This document shows positions 25,093 through 33,724 of a DNA stretch of 64,000 nt, piece by piece (positions within the stretch are counted from its first letter, which is position 1; every line of letters begins with the position of its first letter). The stretch lies in assembly GCA_902168105.1 (NCBI GenBank), contig CABHOY010000058.1, positions 124,001 through 188,000 of the forward strand, in the 5' to 3' direction. This stretch comes from an uncultured Flavihumibacter sp. (GTDB taxonomy: Bacteria; Bacteroidota; Bacteroidia; Chitinophagales; Chitinophagaceae). Under the pieces are notes generated by a model. It was not told where the DNA came from, ran no database searches, and was given only the letters and a program-made list of their open reading frames with translations. The position numbers were made by a program, and so were the translations under genes.

Positions 25093-27120
25093 TTAAAAAT
25101 TTATACTGGCAGTAAGACGATAATAACGTCCCGGCATCGGGTAGTTGATCACAACATCGTAATACTGGTTAAATACATTATTTAATTCACCCGTTAGTTT
25201 CACCAGTTTATGACTGAGCAGAAAACTGGTCGACACTGACACATCACTGGTATACCAGGGTTCCATGTAATATAGCGGAATATTGGTATTCAGGAAATAT
25301 CTTTCTCCCACATAAATAAAACTATAGTTCACATCCCACTTATTCCATGATGCATGTGCAATGAAAGAACCGCTGTGTATGGGAATATAAGCGATCTGGT
25401 CTTTGTAGTTGACCTCCTCCGGATTGCTCACGTCCAATGCCTTCTGATAGGTATATTTCACAGAAAAGTCCGTCTTCACGGAGTTTAACAGTGCCGGCGA
25501 TAACTGTATACTGGCGTCTACGCCGTAAATATCAACTGAACCGATGTTCTGCATCATCCACTGAAAATTACGTCCCGGAGAAGCAACGATCTTATCTTTC
25601 ACATGGCTGTAATAAACATCTGCCTGCAGGGAAAAGTATTGCAGGAAGCTTTCGGAGTTTCGCGTATAACCTGTTCCGATATTATATTGTTTGGTGTATT
25701 CTGGTTTCAATGCCGGATTGCCCACTGTGGCATAATACATGTCGTTGAACGTCGGCATGCGGAAGATGTTCTTGTAGAACGCCCTTATCTTCAGGTCTTC
25801 TCCCTGGAACGGTTGCCAGGAAGCTAATACCGTAGGGGTTATTGCATGAAAGTCCCGGCCTGCTGTATAGGCTTTCGTCGTTTCATTAATGATGGAGCTT
25901 AGCAGATTTCCCTGTAGCGTTATCGACCCAAGATGTAGTTGCGTAGCCGCTGCGATCAATGTACTATACCGTGTAGGAATTGCAAAGCGGTCAAGATTGA
26001 CAGCTGTCATATTGTTCACCTGGAAGTCGGCCGATAGGGCCACATCCCAGAAAGAAGTGATCTTATATTGATTGGCTGCCGACACGTAATATTCTTTCTG
26101 CTGATAGCGGTTCATCAAAGGCCCGTCCACCGTCACAATCGCAGTATCCAGGTAACGGACATAATCATACATGAACTTCGCATTCAGCAGCAGTGTATAC
26201 CGTTTCCCGAATGGCTTATTATAAGATGATTGTACGAAGAAATTCCTGTCCCACTGATGTTGTCCGTTGAGGAACTTATTACTGACAATAGCGCCAGGCA
26301 GCCCTCTTGTTGAGTTATAATAATAAACTTTCGCCTGCCAGGTACTGCTGTCCTTCCCTTGTCCGAACAGCCCTGCTTCCACACGGGCAGCGTCAATAGC
26401 AGCATTCTGCCTCACGGCTGCCGTATCGTACGTACCATTGGTATACCTGAATTTATACTGTCCGTTACCATGCAACCACTCACTGCTTACAACAGCCGAT
26501 AAGCGGTCAGACAAGCGTTGCTCAAGCCTTACAGCAGGATTGACCAATCCGAAAGAACCTGTTTTAAAAGATACCTTTCCATGTGCCTTTTCATTCCCGC
26601 GAAAGACAGGCTTACGTGATTGCAGATAGATAGCGGAAGCCGCAGCAAAGCCTCTGGCTGGTTGAAGAAGGGTTCCTTTTTGTGCGTTGTAAAGATCGAT
26701 CTGTTCTATATTATCCAGCGAAAAACGGCCCAGGTCAACCGTCCCGTTCTGAGCATTGCCCAACTGTATACCATCATAGAATACCGCTGTGTGATTCGTG
26801 CCCATACTGCGCACATTCAATGTTTTCAATCCTCCCAGTCCGCCGTAGTCTTTTAACTGCACACCGGAAAAGAAACGCACCGCATCCGCTACTGAGAGAC
26901 TATTCATCTTTTCCAGCGCAATACCGCTTAATGTTTGTACCGGGGATACAGGATTCGTTCTGTTCGAGAAGATCGTCACGCCCTGTAACATTCTGGCAGC
27001 TGCCGTGTCTTTTTCAGACGTTGCAGGATGCGCCACTTTATCCTGTGCATGCAGGCCGTAACCGGCTGCAATGCACAGGATAAAAACAGATACATATCGT
27101 ATGTAGTGGCGATTGTCCAA
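25093..27120 (-). CDS. btuB: BtuB-like TonB-dependent outer-membrane receptor
   Basis: 675-residue TonB-dependent transporter for cobalamins, taking energy from the TonB-ExbBD complex. A signal peptide (YGLHAQ) is followed by the plug domain (SVADAVRFFSGVQLKDYGG, NVRSMGTNHTAVFYDGIQLG) and a 22-strand-type barrel ending in NPMPGRYYRLTASINF-like sequence with a C-terminal Phe, as outer-membrane barrels require. It lacks the CarboxypepD_reg-like domain of SusC proteins, as BtuB does. It lies between two propeller lipoproteins under a cobalamin riboswitch, which makes the substrate assignment firm. Confidence 0.9.
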   Translation of the reverse strand: MDNRHYIRYVSVFILCIAAGYGLHAQDKVAHPATSEKDTAAARMLQGVTIFSNRTNPVSPVQTLSGIALEKMNSLSVADAVRFFSGVQLKDYGGLGGLKTLNVRSMGTNHTAVFYDGIQLGNAQNGTVDLGRFSLDNIEQIDLYNAQKGTLLQPARGFAAASAIYLQSRKPVFRGNEKAHGKVSFKTGSFGLVNPAVRLEQRLSDRLSAVVSSEWLHGNGQYKFRYTNGTYDTAAVRQNAAIDAARVEAGLFGQGKDSSTWQAKVYYYNSTRGLPGAIVSNKFLNGQHQWDRNFFVQSSYNKPFGKRYTLLLNAKFMYDYVRYLDTAIVTVDGPLMNRYQQKEYYVSAANQYKITSFWDVALSADFQVNNMTAVNLDRFAIPTRYSTLIAAATQLHLGSITLQGNLLSSIINETTKAYTAGRDFHAITPTVLASWQPFQGEDLKIRAFYKNIFRMPTFNDMYYATVGNPALKPEYTKQYNIGTGYTRNSESFLQYFSLQADVYYSHVKDKIVASPGRNFQWMMQNIGSVDIYGVDASIQLSPALLNSVKTDFSVKYTYQKALDVSNPEEVNYKDQIAYIPIHSGSFIAHASWNKWDVNYSFIYVGERYFLNTNIPLYYMEPWYTSDVSVSTSFLLSHKLVKLTGELNNVFNQYYDVVINYPMPGRYYRLTASINF

Positions 27121-27133
27121 ATGTGTCTAATGA

Positions 27134-28192
27134 TTAATGGAAAACAGCCATACCAGGGAAAATGTATCCCTCATAATATACGCTGTGCTGCAATGCGCCT
27201 GTTGTGGCATTGTGTATATAGATCGTAGTATTTGGGTCCGAGCCGTAAACATTGGTATTGCTGTTCAACACCAGGCAATTCTTTGCCTTATCATACCCGA
27301 TACCTTTACCGTAAAAATACTGTCCGGCGGGCAACGTGATAAATGGTGCGCTCAGAGAAGCCACATCACCGGTATAACGGTACACTTTGTTATTTTCGGA
27401 TATGAAAAAGATAGCATTATCTGTAGCAGATGCTACCATCGAACTATTATAATAGGTCCATTCATTAAAGAAGACAGGAACACCAGTGGTAATACTGTCC
27501 ACCGCCAGTGTGGAAGCATTGATCTTCTTCAGCTGTGTAGCTGAAGCAGCATATATATTGCCGTCTTTACCCTGTACAAAGCCGGCTACTGCAGTACCCA
27601 GTTTCTTTGCAAGGCTATAGTCGTTTGCATTCAGTGCTACGATGCCATCTTTGGCAGACATTACGAAAATGTAGTTACCACTTTTTATCATGTCTTTTAC
27701 TTCACCGTCAACACTTGTGATCTTCGTACCCAAAGCAAGCGGGGACAAAGTAACAGGATATAAACCTACTGCAGTGCTGAGTAATCCTCTGCTATCGTCC
27801 ACGCCCACAAAAGCACGGCCATCGTGGCCCGGCAAACTGTCTATACGTCCTGTTTCCTTCAGTGTTTTCGCATCGGTAACAACGAAGGGGCCATCATATT
27901 TTCCTACGAGGTACAGCTTTCCGTTGTAAACAGTGCCAAACTCCATTGAAGTGGTCGGAGTACCCAGCTTTTTACCAGGGTTCTCGGCCGAATAAGCACG
28001 CTGGTACATGGTATCCAGGTCATAGTCATAGAAATTGATATCTCCGGACGCCACATTGAACTGTCCTTCACTGATCACGTAAAAACCATTGTCATACTTG
28101 CCGGGAGCCGGTGCAATATTATTATCATCCTTACAGGACGCCACTGCTAACAGTAAGCCGGCAAATAACCAGGAGCGTAAATTTTTATGCAT
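27134..28192 (-). CDS. BtuG-like surface lipoprotein, first gene of the B12 operon
   Basis: 352 residues with lipobox VASC followed by KDDNN. The sequence is a DUF5074/YncE-like propeller (NGFYVISEGQFNVASGDINFYDYD, LYLVGKYDGPFVVTDAKTLKETGRI, DGIVALNANDYSLAKKLG, IYIHNATTGAL). It starts about 190 bases downstream of the cobalamin riboswitch and ends 13 bases before btuB. Having two such lipoproteins around one BtuB suggests either a two-subunit cap or different cobamide specificities; both are inference. Confidence 0.82.
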   Translation of the reverse strand: MHKNLRSWLFAGLLLAVASCKDDNNIAPAPGKYDNGFYVISEGQFNVASGDINFYDYDLDTMYQRAYSAENPGKKLGTPTTSMEFGTVYNGKLYLVGKYDGPFVVTDAKTLKETGRIDSLPGHDGRAFVGVDDSRGLLSTAVGLYPVTLSPLALGTKITSVDGEVKDMIKSGNYIFVMSAKDGIVALNANDYSLAKKLGTAVAGFVQGKDGNIYAASATQLKKINASTLAVDSITTGVPVFFNEWTYYNSSMVASATDNAIFFISENNKVYRYTGDVASLSAPFITLPAGQYFYGKGIGYDKAKNCLVLNSNTNVYGSDPNTTIYIHNATTGALQHSVYYEGYIFPGMAVFH

Positions 28193-28380
28193 ACTTAGAA
28201 CGTTTATTTCAGTTGATAGATATCCGTCCTTCTTTCACCTGTACAGACCTATGCAGGACCTCCTACAGCGACTTTGGTAACGGTACTCTATAGATCGATA
28301 AATAAGAAACTGAGCCTCATACAAGCTGTAATTTCATTCAATGTCCTTCTCCCGAAAACACCGGATGTTTGTTGCCATTG

Positions 28381-28575
28381 GCAGGTCTTCTGGCTCTCCT
28401 GCTTTTTCCGGGCCTTCCCGTTCGCCTGTAGGCGGACAGTGGCAGTTGGAGATTGATTGTCCGGAAAAACCGATCGTTATTACAATGCAGGATCACAGCT
28501 ACGGGGATAGCTCCGGATTTACACCGGATTCCCTATTAATTCACCGTCAGGTGAAACCAAATGCGGGCACAAACC
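28381..28575 (-). ncRNA. Cobalamin riboswitch
   Basis: On the minus strand, read from 28575 downward, the leader contains the paired TTTCACCTGACGGTGAA element, GGGAATCCGGTGTAAATCC, then CCCCGTAGCTGTGA, and ends with AGCCAGAAGACCTGCC (28395-28381), the B12 box. These are the hallmark conserved blocks of the AdoCbl riboswitch in the right order and spacing. It precedes the lipoprotein-btuB operon and is expected to lower expression when cobalamin is plentiful. It lies on the opposite strand to the next gene at 28646. Confidence 0.93.
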
Positions 28576-28645
28576 TACTGTATGACCAGTTAATATCCAA
28601 AAAGAAAAATCCGTAGTATCTTGCCGCAAATTCAAAACTGTTCTG

Positions 28646-30541
28646 TTGAAACATCTATTCCTGCTGGTAGCATCTTTCGCCATAAGTTACACCGGCTACG
28701 CCCAAAGCCCGCTCAATAAGACGGTTTCCGTTGATGCTGACCGCCAATCCCTTGCCCAGGTACTAGATAATATTAGCATGCAGGGCGGTTTTCATTTTTC
28801 CTATGTAAAAGAATTTATTCATGACGATAGCCTCGTAACAATACATGTCACCGACAAATCTGTTAAACAGGTCCTCGATATTTTATTCCAGGGTAACTTC
28901 CAGTTTCGCGAGATCGGTAATCAGATCATCATACAGCCCGGTACCTCCGCCAAAGAGAAATGGTTTGTGGTAAGCGGCCATGTAAATGACGCCCACACCG
29001 GGAAACCCATCAACAACGCCAGCGTCTATGAAAGGGTACAACTGATCTCCACCATGACCAATGAACAAGGTTATTTCAGGATACGCCTGCGCGAAAGAGA
29101 AAGGAGCGCCACCATGCTCACCGTCAGTAAAGAACTATATCGCGATACGATCATGTTGCTGACCGCCGGACATGACCAGGAAGTGAACGCGAACATCAAA
29201 CCGGCTCCTCCCATACAACTCTCTATAGTAGATGTGAGCCAGCACTCCCACGTAGAACAGACCATGTTCGGAAAGTTCTTCCTCTCCTCCCGCCAGCGGA
29301 TGCAGAGTCTTAACCTGAGTGACTTCTTTACCAAACAGCCATACCAGTACTCACTCGTACCAGCTCTTGGCACACACGGAAAGATCGGCTCCCAGGTGAT
29401 CAATAAGTTTTCTCTTAACCTGATCGGTGGTTATACCGCTGGTCTTAGCGGGGTAGAATTGGCCGGTGTGTTCAACATTGATCAGAAGGATGTGAAGTGG
29501 GTACAGGCGGCAGGCGTGTTTAATATTGTCGGCGGACATCTTACCGGTGTACAGATAGCTGGCGTACATAATCATACCATGGACTCGCTGAAAGGTGTAC
29601 AGGCCGCAGGCGTAAGCAATGTGCTCAAACACGGCTTCAGGGGCGTACAGCTGAGTGGCGTATATAACCAGACCGGTAGCGATTCAAAAGGGGCACAGTT
29701 CTCCGGCGCCATTAACCATACTGCCGGAACAACCGAGGGTATCCAGGCTGCCGGTGCAATAAACGTATCGCGCGGTACTGTTCATGGCGCCCAGATGGCA
29801 GGCGCTATCAACTACGGCCAGGGAATCGGCGGGGCACAGATCGCAGGTGCCGTGAATGTCAACATCGACACGACCAACGGTGCCCAGATCGCCGGCGCCA
29901 TTAACTACACCAAATCGGTCAAGGGCGTACAGATCGCAGGTGCTGTGAACGTCGCCATAGACACCGTTTCAGGTGCACAGATATCCGGCGTTGTCAACTA
30001 TACACGCGTCCTCAAAGGTGTACAGATCGGCATAGTGAACTATGCTGATTCATCCGATGGATACAGCATTGGGCTTTTCAGTTTCGTCAGAAGAGGATAC
30101 CATCAGGTGCAGGTCTATACCAATGAGGTCCTTGACCTCAACATCGCTTATAAATCCGGCAACCGCAAATTATATAGTCTCCTGTTGGCAGGTGTGAGCC
30201 TGAGCGATAAACATGCATATTCCTTCGGTTATGGTATCGGCCATGAGTTCAAACTAAAATCAGCCAATACCATCTCTACCGAACTGACATCCCAGGCGCT
30301 GTACGTGGGTAACTGGAATTCGACAAACTCTATGGCCAGACTGCAAATAGCCTGGAATCACAGGCTGACTAAAAACATTAATCTCTTTGCAGGCCCAAGC
30401 TTCACTGTGTATTATAGCGACAAACACGATGTATCCGATCCGGATCATGAAATAAAGGTCCCCAGGCATTATAGCCCCTTCGATCTGGGCGGCGGAGTAA
30501 CGGCCTGGTTTGGCTGGCATATCGGCATCGGGTTTTTCTAG
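28646..30541 (+). CDS. Secreted STN-domain protein with LA_2272-type surface repeats
   Basis: 631 residues starting at TTG 28646 with a signal peptide (SYTGYAQ). Residues about 25-95 are an STN (secretin/TonB short N-terminal) domain (LAQVLDNISMQGGFHFSYV, VKQVLDILFQGNFQF). A carboxypeptidase-regulatory-like beta domain follows (VVSGHVNDAHTGKPINNASVY). Then at least ten repeats of about 20 residues with the core G-V-Q-x-A/S-G-V/A-x-N, as in LA_2272 surface-repeat proteins, and a beta-rich C-terminus ending in GWHIGIGFF, which resembles an outer-membrane strand. STN domains usually face TonB receptors or FecR-type anti-sigma factors; neither is adjacent. Function unknown. A TTG start is the only one that preserves the signal peptide. 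Confidence 0.75.
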   Translation: MKHLFLLVASFAISYTGYAQSPLNKTVSVDADRQSLAQVLDNISMQGGFHFSYVKEFIHDDSLVTIHVTDKSVKQVLDILFQGNFQFREIGNQIIIQPGTSAKEKWFVVSGHVNDAHTGKPINNASVYERVQLISTMTNEQGYFRIRLRERERSATMLTVSKELYRDTIMLLTAGHDQEVNANIKPAPPIQLSIVDVSQHSHVEQTMFGKFFLSSRQRMQSLNLSDFFTKQPYQYSLVPALGTHGKIGSQVINKFSLNLIGGYTAGLSGVELAGVFNIDQKDVKWVQAAGVFNIVGGHLTGVQIAGVHNHTMDSLKGVQAAGVSNVLKHGFRGVQLSGVYNQTGSDSKGAQFSGAINHTAGTTEGIQAAGAINVSRGTVHGAQMAGAINYGQGIGGAQIAGAVNVNIDTTNGAQIAGAINYTKSVKGVQIAGAVNVAIDTVSGAQISGVVNYTRVLKGVQIGIVNYADSSDGYSIGLFSFVRRGYHQVQVYTNEVLDLNIAYKSGNRKLYSLLLAGVSLSDKHAYSFGYGIGHEFKLKSANTISTELTSQALYVGNWNSTNSMARLQIAWNHRLTKNINLFAGPSFTVYYSDKHDVSDPDHEIKVPRHYSPFDLGGGVTAWFGWHIGIGFF

Positions 30542-30597
30542 ATTATTTGGTATTTTTGCGCCTTCATTTTTCTAACGGTTAAATTTAAACTCAGGTA

Positions 30598-31473
30598 ATG
30601 TCAAAAGTTAAAGTAGGTTTTGTGCAGATGTCCTGCAGCAATGACAAGGCTGAAAACCTTGCCAAAGCCAGCAAGGGGATCCGTGATGCAGCTGCTAAAG
30701 GCGCGCAGATTGTATGTTTGCAGGAATTGTTCACTTCCCTTTATTTCTGTGATGTGGAGGATTATGATAACTTCTCCCTGGCAGAACCTATTCCCGGTCC
30801 GTCTACCGACTCCCTTCAGAAAGTAGCGGCAGAACTGGGCGTGGTGATCATCGCCTCCCTGTTTGAAAAACGTGCGCAGGGTATCTACCACAACACCACC
30901 GCTGTTCTCGATGCAGACGGCGCCTACCTGGGTAAATACCGTAAAATGCATATTCCGGATGATCCGGCTTATTACGAGAAATTCTACTTCACCCCGGGCG
31001 ACCTGGGTTATAAAGTCTTCAAGACCAAATTCGCTACCATCGGTGTCCTGATCTGCTGGGACCAGTGGTATCCGGAAGCTGCAAGGATCACTGCCCTCAT
31101 GGGTGCTGAAGTGCTGTTCTACCCGACTGCTATCGGCTGGGCTACTTCCCAGGACGATTCCACCAACACAGAGCAATACAATGCATGGCAGACCATCCAG
31201 CGCAGCCACGCCATCGCCAATGGCCTACACGTAGTTAGCGTGAACCGTGTAGGCTTCGAACAGGACGGCCTGATGAAGTTCTGGGGTGGTTCTTTCATCT
31301 CCAATCCTTTTGGCACTATCATCTACCAGGCGTCTCACGACCAGGAAGAAGTGTACGTACAGGAACTGGACCTGGGCGTTACCGACAGGTACCGTACCCA
31401 CTGGCCTTTCATGCGCGACAGAAGAATTGACTCTTACGCTCCTATCACCAAAAGATTTATCGACGAAGCATAA
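30598..31473 (+). CDS. aguB: N-carbamoylputrescine amidohydrolase
   Basis: Nitrilase-superfamily enzyme that hydrolyses N-carbamoylputrescine to putrescine, CO2 and ammonia. 291 residues, the normal size. The Glu-Lys-Cys triad is visible as E43 in CLQELF, Lys in YRKMHIPDD and Cys in LICWDQWYPE; the last motif is typical of AguB. It overlaps the next gene, agmatine deiminase, by one base, which secures the assignment: the pair forms the arginine-decarboxylase route to putrescine after agmatine. Confidence 0.93.
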   Translation: MSKVKVGFVQMSCSNDKAENLAKASKGIRDAAAKGAQIVCLQELFTSLYFCDVEDYDNFSLAEPIPGPSTDSLQKVAAELGVVIIASLFEKRAQGIYHNTTAVLDADGAYLGKYRKMHIPDDPAYYEKFYFTPGDLGYKVFKTKFATIGVLICWDQWYPEAARITALMGAEVLFYPTAIGWATSQDDSTNTEQYNAWQTIQRSHAIANGLHVVSVNRVGFEQDGLMKFWGGSFISNPFGTIIYQASHDQEEVYVQELDLGVTDRYRTHWPFMRDRRIDSYAPITKRFIDEA

Positions 31474-32519
31474 TGAACGGACAACCAACGCTGAAACAGC
31501 AGGGATACTTCTTCCCTGCCGAATTCCATTCGCATGTCGCCACCTGGCTGAGCTGGCCCCATAAAGAAGCCAGCTGGCCCGGAAAGATCCATACGATCTA
31601 TCCTTATTACAGCCAGTTCGTAAAATACCTGGCGGAAAGTGAAATAGTCCGTATCAATGTCAATGACGAAGCCATGAAGGCCTTCGCTACCGGCCACCTG
31701 CGCAATGCAGGCGTGAACATGGACAAGGTGGAGTTCTTCCTCCACCCTACCAACGACGCCTGGTGCCGCGACCATGGTCCTGCTTTCCTGATCAACCCGG
31801 CAACACAGAAGAAAGTCATCGTTGACTGGAACTACAATGCCTGGGGCGGTAAATATCCTCCCTTCGACAAGGACGATGTCATCCCTACCCGTATCGCCGA
31901 ACACTTCAACCTCCCTGTATACCATCCCGGTATCATCATGGAAGGTGGCTCGGTAGAATTTAACGGCAAAGGTACCGTCCTCACCTCCGCCTGCTGCCTG
32001 CTGAACGAGAACCGCAACCCGCACCTGAACAGGGACCAGATCGAAGGTTATCTCCAGGACTTCTATGGTGTTGATCAAATCCTCTGGGTCGATGAAGGCA
32101 TCGTTGGCGATGATACCGACGGCCACATTGACGATACCATCCGTTTCGTGAATGAAGATACCGTTCTGTCTGTCGTTGAAACCGATAAACAGGACGAGAA
32201 CTACGAACTGCTCCAGGGCAACCTCCGCCAGTTACAGCAGATGCGCCTGTTAAACGGCAAACAGCTGAACGTAGTGGAGCTGCCTATGCCGGACGCCGTT
32301 GCATACGAAGATCAGCGTCTGCCGGCCTCATATGCTAACTTTTACATCAGCAATAAGCACGTCATCGTACCGGTCTTCAACTGTAAGAACGACGATAAGG
32401 CGCTGCAGGTCATCGCATCCTGCTTTAAAGACCGCGAAGTAGTGGGGATTGACTCTACCGAGATCATCTGGGGCCTGGGCAGCTTCCACTGTCTGAGCCA
32501 GCAGGAGCCTGCTATATAA
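31473..32519 (+). CDS. aguA: Agmatine deiminase
   Basis: Converts agmatine to N-carbamoylputrescine and ammonia, upstream of AguB in polyamine synthesis. 348 residues of the guanidino-modifying (PAD-like) propeller fold. Visible motifs are DAWCRDHGPAF, EGGSVEFNGKGTVLTS, DTDGHIDDTIRF with the catalytic acidic and His residues, and the catalytic nucleophile C340 in GSFHCLSQQEPA. The start overlaps the stop of aguB by one base (TAATG), so the genes are translationally coupled. A terminator follows. Confidence 0.94.
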   Translation: MNGQPTLKQQGYFFPAEFHSHVATWLSWPHKEASWPGKIHTIYPYYSQFVKYLAESEIVRINVNDEAMKAFATGHLRNAGVNMDKVEFFLHPTNDAWCRDHGPAFLINPATQKKVIVDWNYNAWGGKYPPFDKDDVIPTRIAEHFNLPVYHPGIIMEGGSVEFNGKGTVLTSACCLLNENRNPHLNRDQIEGYLQDFYGVDQILWVDEGIVGDDTDGHIDDTIRFVNEDTVLSVVETDKQDENYELLQGNLRQLQQMRLLNGKQLNVVELPMPDAVAYEDQRLPASYANFYISNKHVIVPVFNCKNDDKALQVIASCFKDREVVGIDSTEIIWGLGSFHCLSQQEPAI

Positions 32520-32539
32520 AATACTTTTAGTTATTTAAG

Positions 32540-32576
32540 AAGCCTGTCCGGTTTATACCTGGACAGGCTTTCTTTA
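32540..32576 (+). terminator. Terminator of the aguB-aguA operon
   Basis: AAGCCTGTCC and GGACAGGCTT form a perfect ten-pair stem with an 11-base loop, followed by TCTTTAT, 20 bases after the aguA stop. Confidence 0.85.
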
Positions 32577-32798
32577 TATAGTCAGCAGTACTGCGATAGT
32601 CCATGTAGAGGCCTATTTCGCCATATCTACTACAGTGATTGTATAGGCTTGACTATAGAAAAAGGCCTGTAATACTATGGTAATAGGCCTATACAGCTAT
32701 AGCAGATGCCTTTTTGCTCACTGTATTCAGGCCTTTTGGGGTGTTCCAGTGTGTCCTGAGACAATGTCATCCTTATTTACGGGATTGCCCTTCGCTGC

Positions 32799-32946
32799 GG
32801 CTTCAGGTGGGACCCTGGCTGCAGTTCTTTGAAGCTTCGTTCTATTAGGCTTTATCAAGCGGATGGGCAGTTGGATCAATATTTAACCCCTGGGAGGTCG
32901 TATCAGCCCGCTTCAAATAACTGAGGCCCGGGTCTCCACCTGAGCC
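32799..32946. repeat. Long imperfect inverted repeat (148-base hairpin)
   Basis: The arm 32799-32835 and the reverse complement of 32910-32946 agree over about 37 bases (shared blocks TCAGGTGG, GACCC and TTTGAAGC) around a 74-base loop. It has no T-run and is not next to a gene end, so it is not a simple terminator. Confidence 0.6.
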
Positions 32947-33022
32947 TCCGCTGCTTCGGGGCTTCCTGTAATAGCAGGGTGTCCCTATAATTATAGGCGT
33001 ACAGAACCCATTATACTTTAAA

Positions 33023-33176
33023 GTCCACCCATACGGCATGTATGCGTCGTGTATAAGCCATGTATACGACATATATAAAGCGTACTCCAGGTCGATCAAG
33101 TCCACGCATACGTCATGTATGCGTCGTATATAAGCCATGTATACGGCATGTATAAAGCGTACTCCGGGTCGATCAA
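33023..33176. repeat. Tandem repeat, two 77-base units
   Basis: Units 33023-33099 and 33100-33176 are in register without gaps and differ at about six positions. Each unit itself contains two copies of a roughly 23-base motif (CATGTAT-CG-C-TATAA), so the array has a nested structure. Confidence 0.85.
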
Positions 33177-33278
33177 ATTCCACCTATAGGGTCAAACCAG
33201 AAGAATAGCTACAACGCCAGCTATAGGATGTCATATATCGTACTTGCCTAGCCTGTTTCACCCAGCTAATAATAGGGA

Positions 33279-33450
33279 GCGTATAAGTAGCAGCGGTTTT
33301 AGTATGGGAATCGCGGGCCTTCGGCTCTTTGAGGTACGCTTGATGCCGCAAGATAAAGATCCACAGCTCATACGCTTGAAAAAGCCAAATAGCAATCCAA
33401 CCAAAGAGGCGCCGACCGCGATCCCATACTGAAACCGAGCTACTTACGCG
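33279..33450. repeat. Inverted-repeat-bounded element of about 170 bases
   Basis: The left arm 33279-33316 (contains AGTATGGGAATCGCGG) and the right arm 33416-33450 (contains CCGCGATCCCATACT) are inverted copies over about 35 bases with two or three one-base indels. The interior also pairs partly. No coding content is evident. It could be a MITE-like element or a structured RNA. Confidence 0.65.
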
Positions 33451-33724
33451 TTCTAAACAAAACAACAAGCTGCAGGTCAGGCAAACCACCACCACCAGCT
33501 TGAGCCGTAGAACAAATATTGATAATCATACCCTTGCAGCGCCCGCTTACCCCCAATTATATGTCACAACATTGTTAAAGATCGCCCTACAGCAGAGCTT
33601 AAATTCACGCCTTCACATTTCTTTAGCTTTTTGAGGGGTAAATTTGCATTAGTCATTTTACGTAAACACAGCCGGACTCACCATAGGCCCGGCTTATTTT
33701 TAGGAACCTAAGCCATTTCCGCTA

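Larger units (their letters stand above)
32577..33724. other. Non-coding island rich in inverted and tandem repeats
   Basis: About 1.1 kb without a gene I can support. The first 150 bases carry AGGCCT or its near form several times in short hairpins. Then follow a large hairpin (32799-32946), a tandem repeat (33023-33176) and a second large hairpin (33279-33450). Frames of 112 and 103 codons on the minus strand cross these repeats, have odd composition (many Tyr, Trp, Arg and Ser) and no family resemblance, so I treat them as chance. The last 250 bases are ordinary AT-rich upstream sequence of the gene at 33725. Confidence 0.6.

Noticed and set aside
32845-33495. Minus-strand frames of 112 and 103 codons
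   Set aside because: They run across the tandem and inverted repeats and have unnatural composition with no family resemblance.
32580-33724. CRISPR array
   Set aside because: The repeats are two 77-base tandem units and inverted pairs, not regularly spaced 25-40-base direct repeats with unique spacers; no cas genes.
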